Assembly: GCA_002348315.1 (NCBI GenBank)
Contig: DEAW01000114.1
Location: 625-16,385, forward strand
Reading direction: 5' to 3'
Source of the DNA: Planctomycetaceae bacterium UBA2972
GTDB lineage: Bacteria; Planctomycetota; Planctomycetia; Pirellulales; Pirellulaceae
DNA: 15,761 nt
Positions 1 to 7,317 of the stretch are shown here, in pieces. A program made the translations under genes and the position numbers. Numbering within the stretch: the first letter of the stretch is position 1; the number at the start of each line of letters is the position of its first letter. The notes below the pieces were generated by a model. It worked only from the letters and a program-made list of their open reading frames with translations. It was not told where the DNA came from and ran no database searches.

Positions 1-77
1 TCATCCAGATCCAAATCGATATCCCGAATGGCATACATATCACCATACTTTTTGGTTAATCCTCGTGTTTCAATCAC
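1..77 (-). CDS. ABC transporter ATP-binding protein (N-terminal 25 codons only)
   Basis: Only the first 25 codons are present; the rest lies beyond the left edge. The peptide starts (GTG as Met) with IETRGLTKKYGDMYAIRDID, the usual first beta strand of an ABC ATPase ('I.T.gLtK.YG...A...i'), in which the Tyr after KK would be the A-loop aromatic that stacks on ATP. The Walker motifs fall outside the window. GTG at 77 is chosen because the only alternatives upstream in frame are non-start codons back to a TAG stop, and because an AAGGGA Shine-Dalgarno sits 9 nt upstream (87-92 on the plus strand). The gene starts 39 nt after the stop of the GATase-like membrane protein, so the two are probably cotranscribed. 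By analogy with GldA/NatA-type systems it would energise an ABC-2 permease encoded further left. That part is inference. Confidence 0.85.
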   Translation of the reverse strand, partial: MIETRGLTKKYGDMYAIRDIDLDLD

Positions 78-116
78 GACAAAATATCCCTTCGGTCTAG
101 CGTACTGAAAACTGTG

Positions 117-2306
117 CTATTTAGCATTGGCCACCTTGTATACCACTCGATAAAAATGACTTTGCTGACCAACGGCTGCTGCCTGCTCACCGGTCACGGA
201 AAACTGACTGTTACTTTGACTGGTTCGCGCAACTAACACGGCTCGATTGTAGGCTAAGGCATGACTCAAATCCAAAAACTCTTCATAGCGGTTGATCAGC
301 CCCGTATACTTCGCTCCACCAATTCCCTGATTAAACATCATCTGTTTGACGATGCGATGAATCGGTTCATTCATCACACTCCAACTTCGACGCTCACCCT
401 TGCTACTGCCGTCCTGATAACGAGCGTAGTAATTGTCGATTCCCTGAGAATCTCCACTGAGGTCGAACAGATCGACAGTGGCGCCTGGCTTGAAACTGCG
501 GCCAACCGGATAGACCCGCCCGTCGAATAATATCTCTACATCGAACAATTCCACATCCAACGGATTAGTGACCGTACCGCGTAATCCACCACTGATCGGG
601 TCTGCGTACAATTCCGGCCGTGCCCCTAACGCAATCGATCCCGACCAGCGACTCCGAAGACTCTTCGTGCCTCCATGCTGCACCGGCACCGAAGTCAGAT
701 GACCGTCAGGTCCTCCGGCATGATAGTCGTGATTGATATAGGTTTGAAAGCTATTACGCCCCAATGCTCCCAACCCGGTCCCTGGCAGACCATGCCAGGA
801 CGCCCTTACAAACTCGCGATGAATCTCCGGAATACCTGCTCCGGATTTCATCTGTAGCTGAACGTCAAACGCACTAACCTCGGGGCTGTAAATCGCCAGA
901 TAATCCGTTCCTCGAACTTCACCACTTTCGGCATCAATATCGACCACATGCAACTGGTTTATCAATGGCGAGTCACCGGGTAATGTATTGGACATCACCG
1001 TCACAATCACTCCGATCAGGATGACAGCCACCGGAAACGTCACCCAGGTTAATTGATAACGGTTGAATCTTTCGAGCACATAGTAATCCAGCGGACCGAT
1101 CAGTAGAACAAAAAAGGCGAGCAATGCTGCAATCCAAATGAAACGCACAGGCGTCACTGAATCGAACTTCTCCATGGCTGCACGTAACTGACCGGAAAGA
1201 TCCTGATAGCCCGCATGATTCAAACTCTGTCCGGTAAGTGAATCATCATCTTCACCGGCATTACGCCCAACAGCAATTAGTTTCTCCAGCACAGTCGCCG
1301 TCGAATTCCAATTCTCAAAAGCCGGGGTATCAATGTCAAATGCCACGAACACCACCATCCCAAACCCCCGGACACTTCGTACGATGAGCGAATACTGAGC
1401 CTGCGCATTTTCCTGATCACGTAATAACACTCGTCCATCCGAAACTTGCAAATCTGACAAGACGTCCTGACCGGAATCTAAAAACAGCCGTTGCTGAGCC
1501 GTACCAAAATTCTCCAATCCGGATGTATTCCAATCTGCCACAATTGCCTGAGGTTGCCCGGGAATCAAATCACTAAAAGCATGTTCCGCCTCCGTGATTC
1601 GCTGCGCATTCTTCCCCGCAAACAGAATGAGCCGACCTCCCTGATACACCCAATCGCGGATGGCTCGCGCCTGTGCTGATGACAATCGTTCCAGAATGCC
1701 TGACGTACCGGTTGGCAAAATCATTAAGTCGATTGCTTCATAACCAATCCAGTTATCCGGAAGGCTTTCAAAGTCATCCTCCTGAAGTATTGATACTTCC
1801 ACCAACTCGGCGTCCGCGGCCAGAGAGCTCTGCAGTCTGGAACGACTAATCGGCAAGGACTTTCCCAACTGCATTACAAAGTAAGAAGTCGCTTTACGAT
1901 TTCCACCCGAACCACGATCAAATAATCGCTGGTCCACATATTCCTGCTGCCCCTGCTGTTTGATTCCCGCAACCACTCGCCATGGTAGTCGCCCCACTTT
2001 GATGTACTGAGTGCGTGAGAGTGATGCTCCGGGAGCTAAAGTAAACTGCTGCTGCTCGTTGGTATAGGAAACCTGCACTCCGTCGATATCATCCGCTTCC
2101 ACCACGAACGAACCCGTAAACTCCTGATTCCGATTGTTCATAACCTCTGCACGAACAGGAATCCAAACACCACGTTTGAACTCACCATCAATCCCAAGCT
2201 CATACTCGACGGTCAGTCCGGACTGCTGAGCGTCCACGGGTTGCCATGTCACCGCCATCACCAGACAGGCCAAAGTAATTCGTATTAACGGTGAGTGGTT
2301 ATTCAT
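117..2306 (-). CDS. Secreted/membrane-anchored protein with GATase-like domain, ABC-transport associated
   Basis: About 729 residues. An N-terminal signal peptide ends at VDA-QQ (about residue 26). It is followed by a beta-rich domain (30-115), then a Rossmann-like class I glutamine-amidotransferase-like domain (about 140-325) with the strand 'AIDLMILPTG' and the segment 'IRDWVYQGGRLILFAG'. No catalytic Cys-His-Glu triad is evident, so it is probably a non-enzymatic fold. Two transmembrane helices follow (about 388-406 and 420-439), linked by 'GPLDYYVLERFNRY', a motif common in large planctomycete envelope proteins of this kind. The remaining ~280 residues form a beta-rich C-terminal domain. 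The ATG at 2306 is preferred over a TTG at 2330 because it places a normal n-region before the signal helix; neither has a clear Shine-Dalgarno. The stop lies 39 nt before an ABC ATPase gene, which suggests a GldG-like accessory subunit of an ABC-2 exporter. The exact family and substrate are unknown. Confidence 0.8.
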   Translation of the reverse strand: MNNHSPLIRITLACLVMAVTWQPVDAQQSGLTVEYELGIDGEFKRGVWIPVRAEVMNNRNQEFTGSFVVEADDIDGVQVSYTNEQQQFTLAPGASLSRTQYIKVGRLPWRVVAGIKQQGQQEYVDQRLFDRGSGGNRKATSYFVMQLGKSLPISRSRLQSSLAADAELVEVSILQEDDFESLPDNWIGYEAIDLMILPTGTSGILERLSSAQARAIRDWVYQGGRLILFAGKNAQRITEAEHAFSDLIPGQPQAIVADWNTSGLENFGTAQQRLFLDSGQDVLSDLQVSDGRVLLRDQENAQAQYSLIVRSVRGFGMVVFVAFDIDTPAFENWNSTATVLEKLIAVGRNAGEDDDSLTGQSLNHAGYQDLSGQLRAAMEKFDSVTPVRFIWIAALLAFFVLLIGPLDYYVLERFNRYQLTWVTFPVAVILIGVIVTVMSNTLPGDSPLINQLHVVDIDAESGEVRGTDYLAIYSPEVSAFDVQLQMKSGAGIPEIHREFVRASWHGLPGTGLGALGRNSFQTYINHDYHAGGPDGHLTSVPVQHGGTKSLRSRWSGSIALGARPELYADPISGGLRGTVTNPLDVELFDVEILFDGRVYPVGRSFKPGATVDLFDLSGDSQGIDNYYARYQDGSSKGERRSWSVMNEPIHRIVKQMMFNQGIGGAKYTGLINRYEEFLDLSHALAYNRAVLVARTSQSNSQFSVTGEQAAAVGQQSHFYRVVYKVANAK

Positions 2307-2365
2307 GAACGGAAGAAAGAATGCCGGCAATAGGGAATCAATTTCGATACTCAGACGACCTCTTT

Positions 2366-2383
2366 AAACAGACCGCCCTGTTT
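2366..2383 (+). terminator. Hairpin followed by a T-run (possible rho-independent terminator, plus-strand sense)
   Basis: In the 167-nt gap between the mazG-like gene and the GATase-like gene there is a perfect 6-bp inverted repeat, AAACAG, with a 6-nt loop (ACCGCC) and CTGTTT. Read on the plus strand it is followed at once by CTTTTTC, the shape of a weak intrinsic terminator. Both flanking genes run on the minus strand, where the hairpin is followed by AAAG and has no T-run. It would therefore stop antisense rather than sense transcription, or act only as a 3' stem-loop of the upstream mRNA. The stem is short and AT-rich, so confidence is low. No convincing promoter was seen in the rest of this gap. 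Confidence 0.25.
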
Positions 2384-2473
2384 CTTTTTCATCGGCTATT
2401 AAGCGAAAGAAAGTACGCCTTATTCCCGAATCCGAGAAAGGTTTTCAAAGTCGGAGGCAACTCGACAAGATGC

Positions 2474-2791
2474 TTAAGGCTTTTCAGAGTCACTACATTG
2501 ACAAATGTACTGTTGGCAACCCGGGCATCCGTCACCGTATTTATTGCGAATTGCTTCGTTTAAATCGATCCCCGCCACGTTGGCGATTGTCGTAAGCCAT
2601 GCCAAAACATCTGCGAATTCCTCGGATTGATCCTGTGCACTGCCGCTACGTAACGCAGCTGCCAACTCACCGACCTCTTCCATCAGCCACATAAAGGTGC
2701 CATCAATACCTCGTTCTACGTCCTTCTCCATATACATGGTTCGGATTAAAGATTGAAATTCCGAGAAACTGATTTGTGTATCTTCCGCCAT
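2474..2791 (-). CDS. MazG-like nucleotide pyrophosphohydrolase with C-terminal four-cysteine tail
   Basis: 105 residues, a single-domain all-alpha NTP pyrophosphohydrolase (MazG family). These enzymes hydrolyse NTPs or non-canonical nucleotides to NMP plus PPi using Mg ions. The metal-binding signature is complete: E38-E39-x-x-E42 in 'WLMEEVGELAAAL', then E57-E58-x-x-D61 in 'EEFADVLAWL', an ExxE-(15)-ExxD spacing within the family range. One domain copy implies action as a dimer or tetramer. After the last helix (ending near KYGDG) the protein adds C89-x2-C92-x4-C97-x-C99, which looks like a small zinc knuckle and is not part of the E. coli MazG core. The ATG at 2791 lies 6 nt after the stop of the Rieske gene, with AAGGA overlapping the end of that gene. 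The likely role is nucleotide-pool housecleaning; the substrate cannot be told from sequence. Confidence 0.9.
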   Translation of the reverse strand: MAEDTQISFSEFQSLIRTMYMEKDVERGIDGTFMWLMEEVGELAAALRSGSAQDQSEEFADVLAWLTTIANVAGIDLNEAIRNKYGDGCPGCQQYICQCSDSEKP

Positions 2792-2797
2792 GCGACG

Positions 2798-3118
2798 TTA
2801 ACCATCCTTTTCAGGTACAAGCACTTGGATGTCTTCGCCATCAAGCTTTAAATCAAAGACATCAATTTTCAATGCGGGATTGTCCGTCCAGCCACCGTCC
2901 TGCATACAAAATCTCCAGGCATGCCAGGGACACACGACTGCACCCTCAAGAATATAACCATCTGACAGGGGCGCTCCCATGTGAGGACACAAGTCATCTG
3001 TCGCACGAAACTCTCCCTGATCATTAAACACCGCGATCATTCGTCCATTGACCGTGTAGGCCCGGCCTTCACCCTCAGGAATATCACCAACGCAGGCAAC
3101 TGTTTCATACTCTGCCAT
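2798..3118 (-). CDS. Small Rieske [2Fe-2S] protein (NirD-like / Rieske ferredoxin)
   Basis: 106 residues consisting of one Rieske domain. The cluster ligands are complete: C44-P-H46 in 'DDLCPHMGAPLSDG' and C63-P-W-H66 in 'AVVCPWHAWRF', with the standard 16 residues between H46 and C63. The length matches the small subunit of NAD(P)H nitrite reductase (NirD) and Rieske ferredoxins of aromatic dioxygenases. Neither a nirB-like large subunit nor an oxygenase is visible nearby, so a general soluble electron carrier or redox sensor is as likely as nitrite reduction. No signal peptide is present, so it is cytoplasmic. The ATG at 3118 has a good Shine-Dalgarno (GAGGTG; core GAGG 6 nt upstream). It lies 39 nt after the DUF6263-like gene and 6 nt before mazG, so all three are probably on one mRNA. 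Confidence 0.92.
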   Translation of the reverse strand: MAEYETVACVGDIPEGEGRAYTVNGRMIAVFNDQGEFRATDDLCPHMGAPLSDGYILEGAVVCPWHAWRFCMQDGGWTDNPALKIDVFDLKLDGEDIQVLVPEKDG

Positions 3119-3157
3119 CGAACACCTCGTTCACTATCTGAGCACCGCTGACTTCAA

Positions 3158-4066
3158 CTACTTAACTTTCGTTTTGAGATTCGTCGTTGTTTGTTGAAGC
3201 AATGTGTTTTGCCCGATCACAGTCTCAATTTGCATCATCTGCTGAAGCTCAGAATGACTCATCAGTCCCGCTGTATTATCAAAATACATGGTTCCGGAAC
3301 TCGTCTGACGCTTGATTTGTAATTTCGGCGAATCGGGTAATTTGGAATCAAGCAAGCTAACAACCATTTTCACATCAAGTTGTTCCAAGTCTTTGCCTTC
3401 GACTTCAACTGTGCCTGCGTATTCATAGGAGATGGTGACTGCCGCTCCGCCTAACTGAAGATTGGACTCAACCTTGGTTTCCCACTTGTCACCTGCCGAA
3501 ACGGCTTCTTCCGGCAATACAATGGAACTCTGTGAAAGCATCGTCTTGAAGGCATCACTATTAAACATTTGGGCAATGCCCGCAGTTGCCTGATTAGCAC
3601 TCAATTTCTCAATCAATCCTTTGGGAGGCTTTACATCGAGTACTGCTCCCCGACTATTGAACTTCACCTCGAACTGAGCACCGACTAGCGGTGCCAAGCC
3701 GGCTGATAGCGGACTTGGTTCGGCCGAGTCCGCGGATTCTGAACTGTCATAACTTAGGGTAGCACCCAAACCACCCCCGGTCGCAACCATTTTAATCCGT
3801 GACAGTTTCTGGTTCACCAAAGCCGAGCCATCTGGCAGGCTTTCCTGCACGGTTTGTGACAATTCCATTTCCATTGTCAGGTCTGTTTTGACCTGATTGC
3901 CACCAAATTGCGTCACGACGGATGTCGTATTGGTGAGCGTCACCATGCAGGTGGCTCCCTCAACAAACTTCATACGAAGCGTCTTTTGAGCATTTACTTC
4001 ACCGGACAGTACAAGCATAGAAAACACAAGTAATGTCAGGCTTCTTAAAGTGATCTTTGATTTCAT
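3158..4066 (-). CDS. Secreted DUF6263-like protein, copy 2 of a tandem pair
   Basis: 302 residues. The first ~26 are a classical Sec signal peptide (KSK n-region, LTLLVFSMLVLSG core, cleavage after VNA). The mature part is a beta-rich protein that looks like DUF6263, a family common in planctomycetes and without known function. Recognisable pieces are 'SPLSAGLAPLVGAQFEV', 'SRGAVLDVKPPKGL', 'LPEEAVSAGDKWETKVES' (the 'GD.W' motif) and a late 'SSGTMYFDNTAGLMSHSELQ' strand pair. No cysteine pair, catalytic motif or membrane anchor is seen, so a periplasmic or surface location is inferred. Start at ATG 4066 is supported by the signal peptide; the upstream AGAAAG is a weak Shine-Dalgarno. It follows a paralogous gene with a 61-nt gap. 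Confidence 0.8.
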   Translation of the reverse strand: MKSKITLRSLTLLVFSMLVLSGEVNAQKTLRMKFVEGATCMVTLTNTTSVVTQFGGNQVKTDLTMEMELSQTVQESLPDGSALVNQKLSRIKMVATGGGLGATLSYDSSESADSAEPSPLSAGLAPLVGAQFEVKFNSRGAVLDVKPPKGLIEKLSANQATAGIAQMFNSDAFKTMLSQSSIVLPEEAVSAGDKWETKVESNLQLGGAAVTISYEYAGTVEVEGKDLEQLDVKMVVSLLDSKLPDSPKLQIKRQTSSGTMYFDNTAGLMSHSELQQMMQIETVIGQNTLLQQTTTNLKTKVK

Positions 4067-4127
4067 CGAATCGAACTTTCTACTAATCGCTTCCCGTTGT
4101 CCTCACATCATACCGAACATCGACCAT

Positions 4128-5009
4128 TCAAGGTAACAGCTTCTTCACTTCAATCTTCTCGGAATCTGATTGAATAACGTTTACTTTTGTACCCCTGTCA
4201 TCTGTTTCTGTTTCCAATTGCAGATTCACAGCGACATGACTGATATAAGCCGGCTGTTGTTTGACGAGCAGACTACCTGCTACTTGTTGTCTTTTGACCT
4301 CAACCGACATCTCCTCACTATTCGGGAACAGCACGTTTCCCGACACTCGAATCCGATGACTGCCATTTTCGTTACCCACGTACTGGTATGTCGTCTCGCC
4401 ATCACTCTGTGGCTGGCGAAACTGCGGTTGTTTCTTCCAGCTCGTTCCCACTTGCAGATCTCCGGCTGGAAATTCGACAAAGAGATGCGTAAAGGCCTGA
4501 GTAACTCCTGCCGCATCAAATAGCTTTGGAACCTGCAATTGAGATTCTCCCAACGGTGCTCTTTGTGGCCGCTCTCCAGCTGAGTCACGCTTCAATTCTT
4601 TGACCGATAACAATCGCGCGGAATCATTGACGAGCAGTTCAAATCGCTGATCAAGCAAGGGACGTAGCGTCGCCAATAAAGAACGCTCCGCTTCCGTTTT
4701 AGAAGCCAATTCAGTGTCGACTGTTAACTGTTTATCTCCCTGGCCTGACTTAATCTGAATCCGCTGAACGTGCCAACGCAGTCGGGCAATATTACCGGCG
4801 TTCACCTCGGTTACAGTCCAACGTCCAAGAACGACAACTGAATTTCGATAGTGTAATTGTTGGTCACCTGACGTGACTTTAATGTCGGTATTCGAAGTGA
4901 GTGAAACGTCGTAGACATCTCCCTGAATCCAATCCCAGTGGAGACGTTCCGCTCGGGCTTCGACTGCCACCCATAAAAAGAGCCATAGAATACTGGCAAC
5001 AACTCGCAT
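4128..5009 (-). CDS. Secreted DUF6263-like protein, copy 1 of a tandem pair
   Basis: 293 residues with an N-terminal signal peptide (MRVVASILWLFLWVAVEARA, cleavage near A20). The mature part follows the same order of motifs as the next gene downstream: an opening strand 'RLHWDWIQGDVYDVSLTSNT', then 'LRPLLDQRFELLVN' followed by 'ARLLSVKELK' (compare 'LAPLVGAQFEVKFN' and 'AVLDVKPPK'), then 'FPAGDLQVGTSWKKQPQF' (compare 'LPEEAVSAGDKWETKVES') and a late 'VKQQPAYISHVAVNLQLETE' strand pair. Sequence identity by eye is low, so the two are old paralogues or were recruited separately. The ATG at 5009 overlaps the TAA of the upstream metallo-hydrolase gene by one base (TAATG), which implies translational coupling. 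Function unknown. Confidence 0.75.
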   Translation of the reverse strand: MRVVASILWLFLWVAVEARAERLHWDWIQGDVYDVSLTSNTDIKVTSGDQQLHYRNSVVVLGRWTVTEVNAGNIARLRWHVQRIQIKSGQGDKQLTVDTELASKTEAERSLLATLRPLLDQRFELLVNDSARLLSVKELKRDSAGERPQRAPLGESQLQVPKLFDAAGVTQAFTHLFVEFPAGDLQVGTSWKKQPQFRQPQSDGETTYQYVGNENGSHRIRVSGNVLFPNSEEMSVEVKRQQVAGSLLVKQQPAYISHVAVNLQLETETDDRGTKVNVIQSDSEKIEVKKLLP

Positions 5010-5695
5010 TACAATTCAATGATTCGGTTCACATTCAAGACGACAGGGGTAGCGTCGGTTTGCGAGCAAATCTTCTCAGCCCACAACTCCGGATCCTGCT
5101 CAATTGGAGGCCAGGTGTTGTAGTGTGCGGGTACCACTCGGTCTGGTTTTAACATCCTGACTGCTTCCACACTGTCATCAGGTCCCATCGTGAAGTGGTC
5201 GCCAATGCTCAAAATAGCAATATCTATTCCCTGCCTTCCATATAGTTCCATTTCCATAAACAGTGCTGTGTCGCCCGAAAAATACACTCGCCCCTCAGGA
5301 AAACTAAGCAAATAGCCGGATGGATTGCCTCCATAACTGCCATCGGGCATCGAGGAACTGTGATGGGCGATCGTCATCCGCACATGACCGAATGGTAGTT
5401 GTATCCCGCCACCCAAATTCAACTGAATAATATTTTCGACCCCCTGCTGCGATTGAAACCAGCCGGCAGCTTCCACCGGAGCTACCACAGTGGCACCGGT
5501 CCGATTGGCGATCGAGGCTACGTCGGCGACGTGATCGGCGTGTCCATGAGTTACAAGAATGAAATCGGCGTCCAGATCATCAGCCGAAACAGTGGCAGAA
5601 GGATTGTCCGTGAGAAACGGATCCACCAATACTTTGTGCTCGCCACTAGTAATCTCAAAGCTGTAATGTCCTAACCACTTAATTGCCGTCGTCAT
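5009..5695 (-). CDS. UPF0173-type metallo-beta-lactamase-fold hydrolase
   Basis: 228 residues from the ATG. It belongs to the metallo-beta-lactamase superfamily and fits the UPF0173 / YtkL-like metal-dependent hydrolases: it opens with 'IKWLGHYSFEI', then 'VLVDPFLTDNP', the metal-binding 'THGHADH' (about 49-55), 'IAHHSSS' (~109-115), 'SGDTALF' (~140-146) and the terminal histidine in 'PAHYNTWPP' (~189-197). These supply the usual two-metal ligand set (H, H, D, H, H, D, H). There is no signal peptide, so it is cytoplasmic; the physiological substrate of this family is unknown. A TTG two codons upstream (5701) opens the same frame, but the ATG at 5695 is better placed: GAGAGGA lies 7 nt upstream and the family normally starts close to 'I.WLGH'. 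The gene follows pgi with a 15-nt gap and overlaps the next gene by one base. Confidence 0.9.
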   Translation of the reverse strand: MTTAIKWLGHYSFEITSGEHKVLVDPFLTDNPSATVSADDLDADFILVTHGHADHVADVASIANRTGATVVAPVEAAGWFQSQQGVENIIQLNLGGGIQLPFGHVRMTIAHHSSSMPDGSYGGNPSGYLLSFPEGRVYFSGDTALFMEMELYGRQGIDIAILSIGDHFTMGPDDSVEAVRMLKPDRVVPAHYNTWPPIEQDPELWAEKICSQTDATPVVLNVNRIIEL

Positions 5696-5702
5696 ATCCA
5701 AT

Positions 5703-5709
5703 TCCTCTC
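5703..5709 (-). promoter_or_regulatory. Shine-Dalgarno site that fixes the start of the UPF0173 hydrolase
   Basis: On the minus strand GAGAGGA lies 7 nt before the ATG at 5695 and directly after the pgi stop codon (5711-5713). A TTG codon sits at 5699-5701, only one nucleotide from this site and too close for initiation. The spacing therefore favours the ATG and shortens the protein by two residues compared with the longest reading frame. Confidence 0.7.
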
Positions 5710-5710
5710 T

Positions 5711-7096
5711 TTATCTTTCCATCTCTAATATCGATTTCATATTGGATTTATATGCCTCCACGCCCGGTTGCCCATAGGGATTGATTCCCAGCAATCGTCC
5801 TTCGACAACCGTTGAGAGCATCAGCATTTGAAAAAACTGCCCCAGACTAAATGCGTCAGTACTTTCAAGTTCAATGTCAATCACCGGACGACCAGCGTCT
5901 CGCAGTGCTTTATTTGTGCCTTGATATGCTGCCTCCAACAACGCCGTCATTGGCTTGCCTGCCAACTGGTTTAACTCGTCGGGATCCTGTTCACGCGTTG
6001 GTACGGTTAGGCGGTCGCTACGAGTCAATCGTGTCGTCACGTTCACGATCACTTTATTGCGACGTCCTTCCTGATGTTGCTGAGCCCGGGAATGCAGATC
6101 TCTGGTATTTACTGCGGTCACAGGGGTTGCACCGACTTCATGCTTGCCTAAACTCTCAGCCAACAACTGGTCATACCAAAGCCCGGCAGACTCCAGTGCT
6201 TTGGCCCAAACACTCAGAATACGGATATCGATGCCGCGGTGCTGTTCGAGCAGATATGCGGCACCGACATATTGCAGCACCGGATTCTCTGCCACCGGCG
6301 TCTCGCGAAATTGCTTGTTCATCGCAGCGGCACCTTCAAGCATCTTTACGATGTCGACTCCTAAACATGCTGCTGGCAACAGGCCCACCGGCGACAAAAC
6401 ACTGAATCTCCCTCCAACACCTTCTGGTACTCGGAAAATGTGTTCGCATCCGATCGTTTGAGACAGTTGATCGAGCTTCCCGTCACTTCCCGTAACCGGT
6501 ACCACTCGTTGAGCCAGCTCTCCGGCATGACGCTCCTCTAACGCTTCCAGAAACACTCGTAAGGCTACAGCGGTTTCCAATGTGCCGCCGCTTTTACTGA
6601 CTACGACAATCGACCATCGTTGATGTTGCAACCGAGCAAGTAACGCCTGGACGGAATCATTATCGAGACTGTTACCTTCGAAATAAACCCGCGGACGGCC
6701 GCCGCGCCGGCCTTCGTCTAGTTCATTGAAAAAGGGTTCACAACAGCTATCCATAATAGCGCGCGTTCCCATATAGGAACCACCGATTCCCAACACCACC
6801 ACCGCATCGGAGGTAGCTTGCAGATGCCTGGCAGTCGACAAGATCGCTTGCAATTCACTGGTCGCTCGGGATTCGCCATAGTCTTTAAGCAGGCCTTCAG
6901 GTAGCAGATAAAATCTGCCGTCCAACGGCTGTTTTTCATCCGGGATCTCACCGGATTGCATGAGCGTTTCATCGGTCACGACCGTCTCATGTCTGGCTTC
7001 ATCAAGTCGACTCGACAGCTCTAAGAACTGCTGCCGTGTTAATCCATAGTCGTCAAGCCAGCAACCGGACAAATCAACGCGAAGAGATGATGTCAC
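5711..7096 (-). CDS. pgi: Glucose-6-phosphate isomerase
   Basis: 461 residues, close to the ~450 of the short bacterial (Bacillus-like) class. It interconverts glucose-6-phosphate and fructose-6-phosphate in the cytoplasm. Both SIS-type sugar-phosphate sites are present: 'LGIGGSYMGTRAIM' (102-115) and 'VSKSGGTLETAVAL' (166-179). The family signature 'GGRFSVLSPVGLLPAA' is at 228-243. The likely catalytic glutamate is in 'QLLAESLGKHE' (about E314), an active-site histidine in 'NTRDLHSRAQQHQEG' (H335), and the C-terminal signature is 'GQPGVEAYK', with Gly where many homologues have Asp before Gln. The start is GTG at 7096, with GAGG about 10 nt upstream; no nearby ATG gives a better N-terminus. 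It heads a likely six-gene minus-strand unit reaching the mazG-like gene, and is divergent to the phosphoglycerate mutase gene. Confidence 0.96.
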   Translation of the reverse strand: MTSSLRVDLSGCWLDDYGLTRQQFLELSSRLDEARHETVVTDETLMQSGEIPDEKQPLDGRFYLLPEGLLKDYGESRATSELQAILSTARHLQATSDAVVVLGIGGSYMGTRAIMDSCCEPFFNELDEGRRGGRPRVYFEGNSLDNDSVQALLARLQHQRWSIVVVSKSGGTLETAVALRVFLEALEERHAGELAQRVVPVTGSDGKLDQLSQTIGCEHIFRVPEGVGGRFSVLSPVGLLPAACLGVDIVKMLEGAAAMNKQFRETPVAENPVLQYVGAAYLLEQHRGIDIRILSVWAKALESAGLWYDQLLAESLGKHEVGATPVTAVNTRDLHSRAQQHQEGRRNKVIVNVTTRLTRSDRLTVPTREQDPDELNQLAGKPMTALLEAAYQGTNKALRDAGRPVIDIELESTDAFSLGQFFQMLMLSTVVEGRLLGINPYGQPGVEAYKSNMKSILEMER

Positions 7097-7143
7097 GAAT
7101 CCAAAACCTCACAGTGAGACGAAAGCGAAAAGGCAATAAATTG

Positions 7144-7172
7144 ATTCTACCCTCAAACCCTATGCTTGGCAG
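7144..7172 (-). promoter_or_regulatory. Possible sigma70-like promoter for pgi
   Basis: Read on the minus strand, CTGCCA (plus-strand 7167-7172; 4 of 6 bases match TTGACA) is separated by 17 nt from TAGAAT (7144-7149; 5 of 6 match TATAAT). The -10 box ends about 47 nt before the GTG start of pgi, leaving a plausible 5' leader. Planctomycete promoter rules are poorly known, so this is only a pattern match. The shared intergenic stretch between pgi and the phosphoglycerate mutase start is 221 nt (7097-7317). No equally good promoter was found for the plus-strand gene. Confidence 0.3.
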
Positions 7173-7317
7173 TTGTCTGCCAGGAAAACCTGACATGACA
7201 CACCTGATTGGATTTATTTGCGTTCGGTTAATCGGGGGTTGCTCAAAAAGCTCTGAAGGTGAAAATGAAGAGTATACAAAACAAGATGGAGACTCGATCA
7301 CTGAGAGCCGAATGCAA

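Noticed and set aside
4170..4588. Overlapping open frames on both strands inside the first DUF6263-like gene
   Set aside because: They are shadows of the secreted protein, which has a signal peptide and coupled start; the alternatives show no recognisable domain.
5851..6461. Plus-strand open frames of 184 and 105 codons inside pgi
   Set aside because: They lie wholly opposite a well-supported enzyme gene, their translations are low-quality (Pro/Ser/Arg-rich), and no Shine-Dalgarno or family motif was seen.
7036..7311. N-terminal extension of the phosphoglycerate mutase, including a lipobox-like LIGGC
   Set aside because: The stretch overlaps the start of pgi, has no family similarity, and a lipoprotein signal makes no sense on a cytosolic glycolytic enzyme. 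The start at 7318 matches the family N-terminus.
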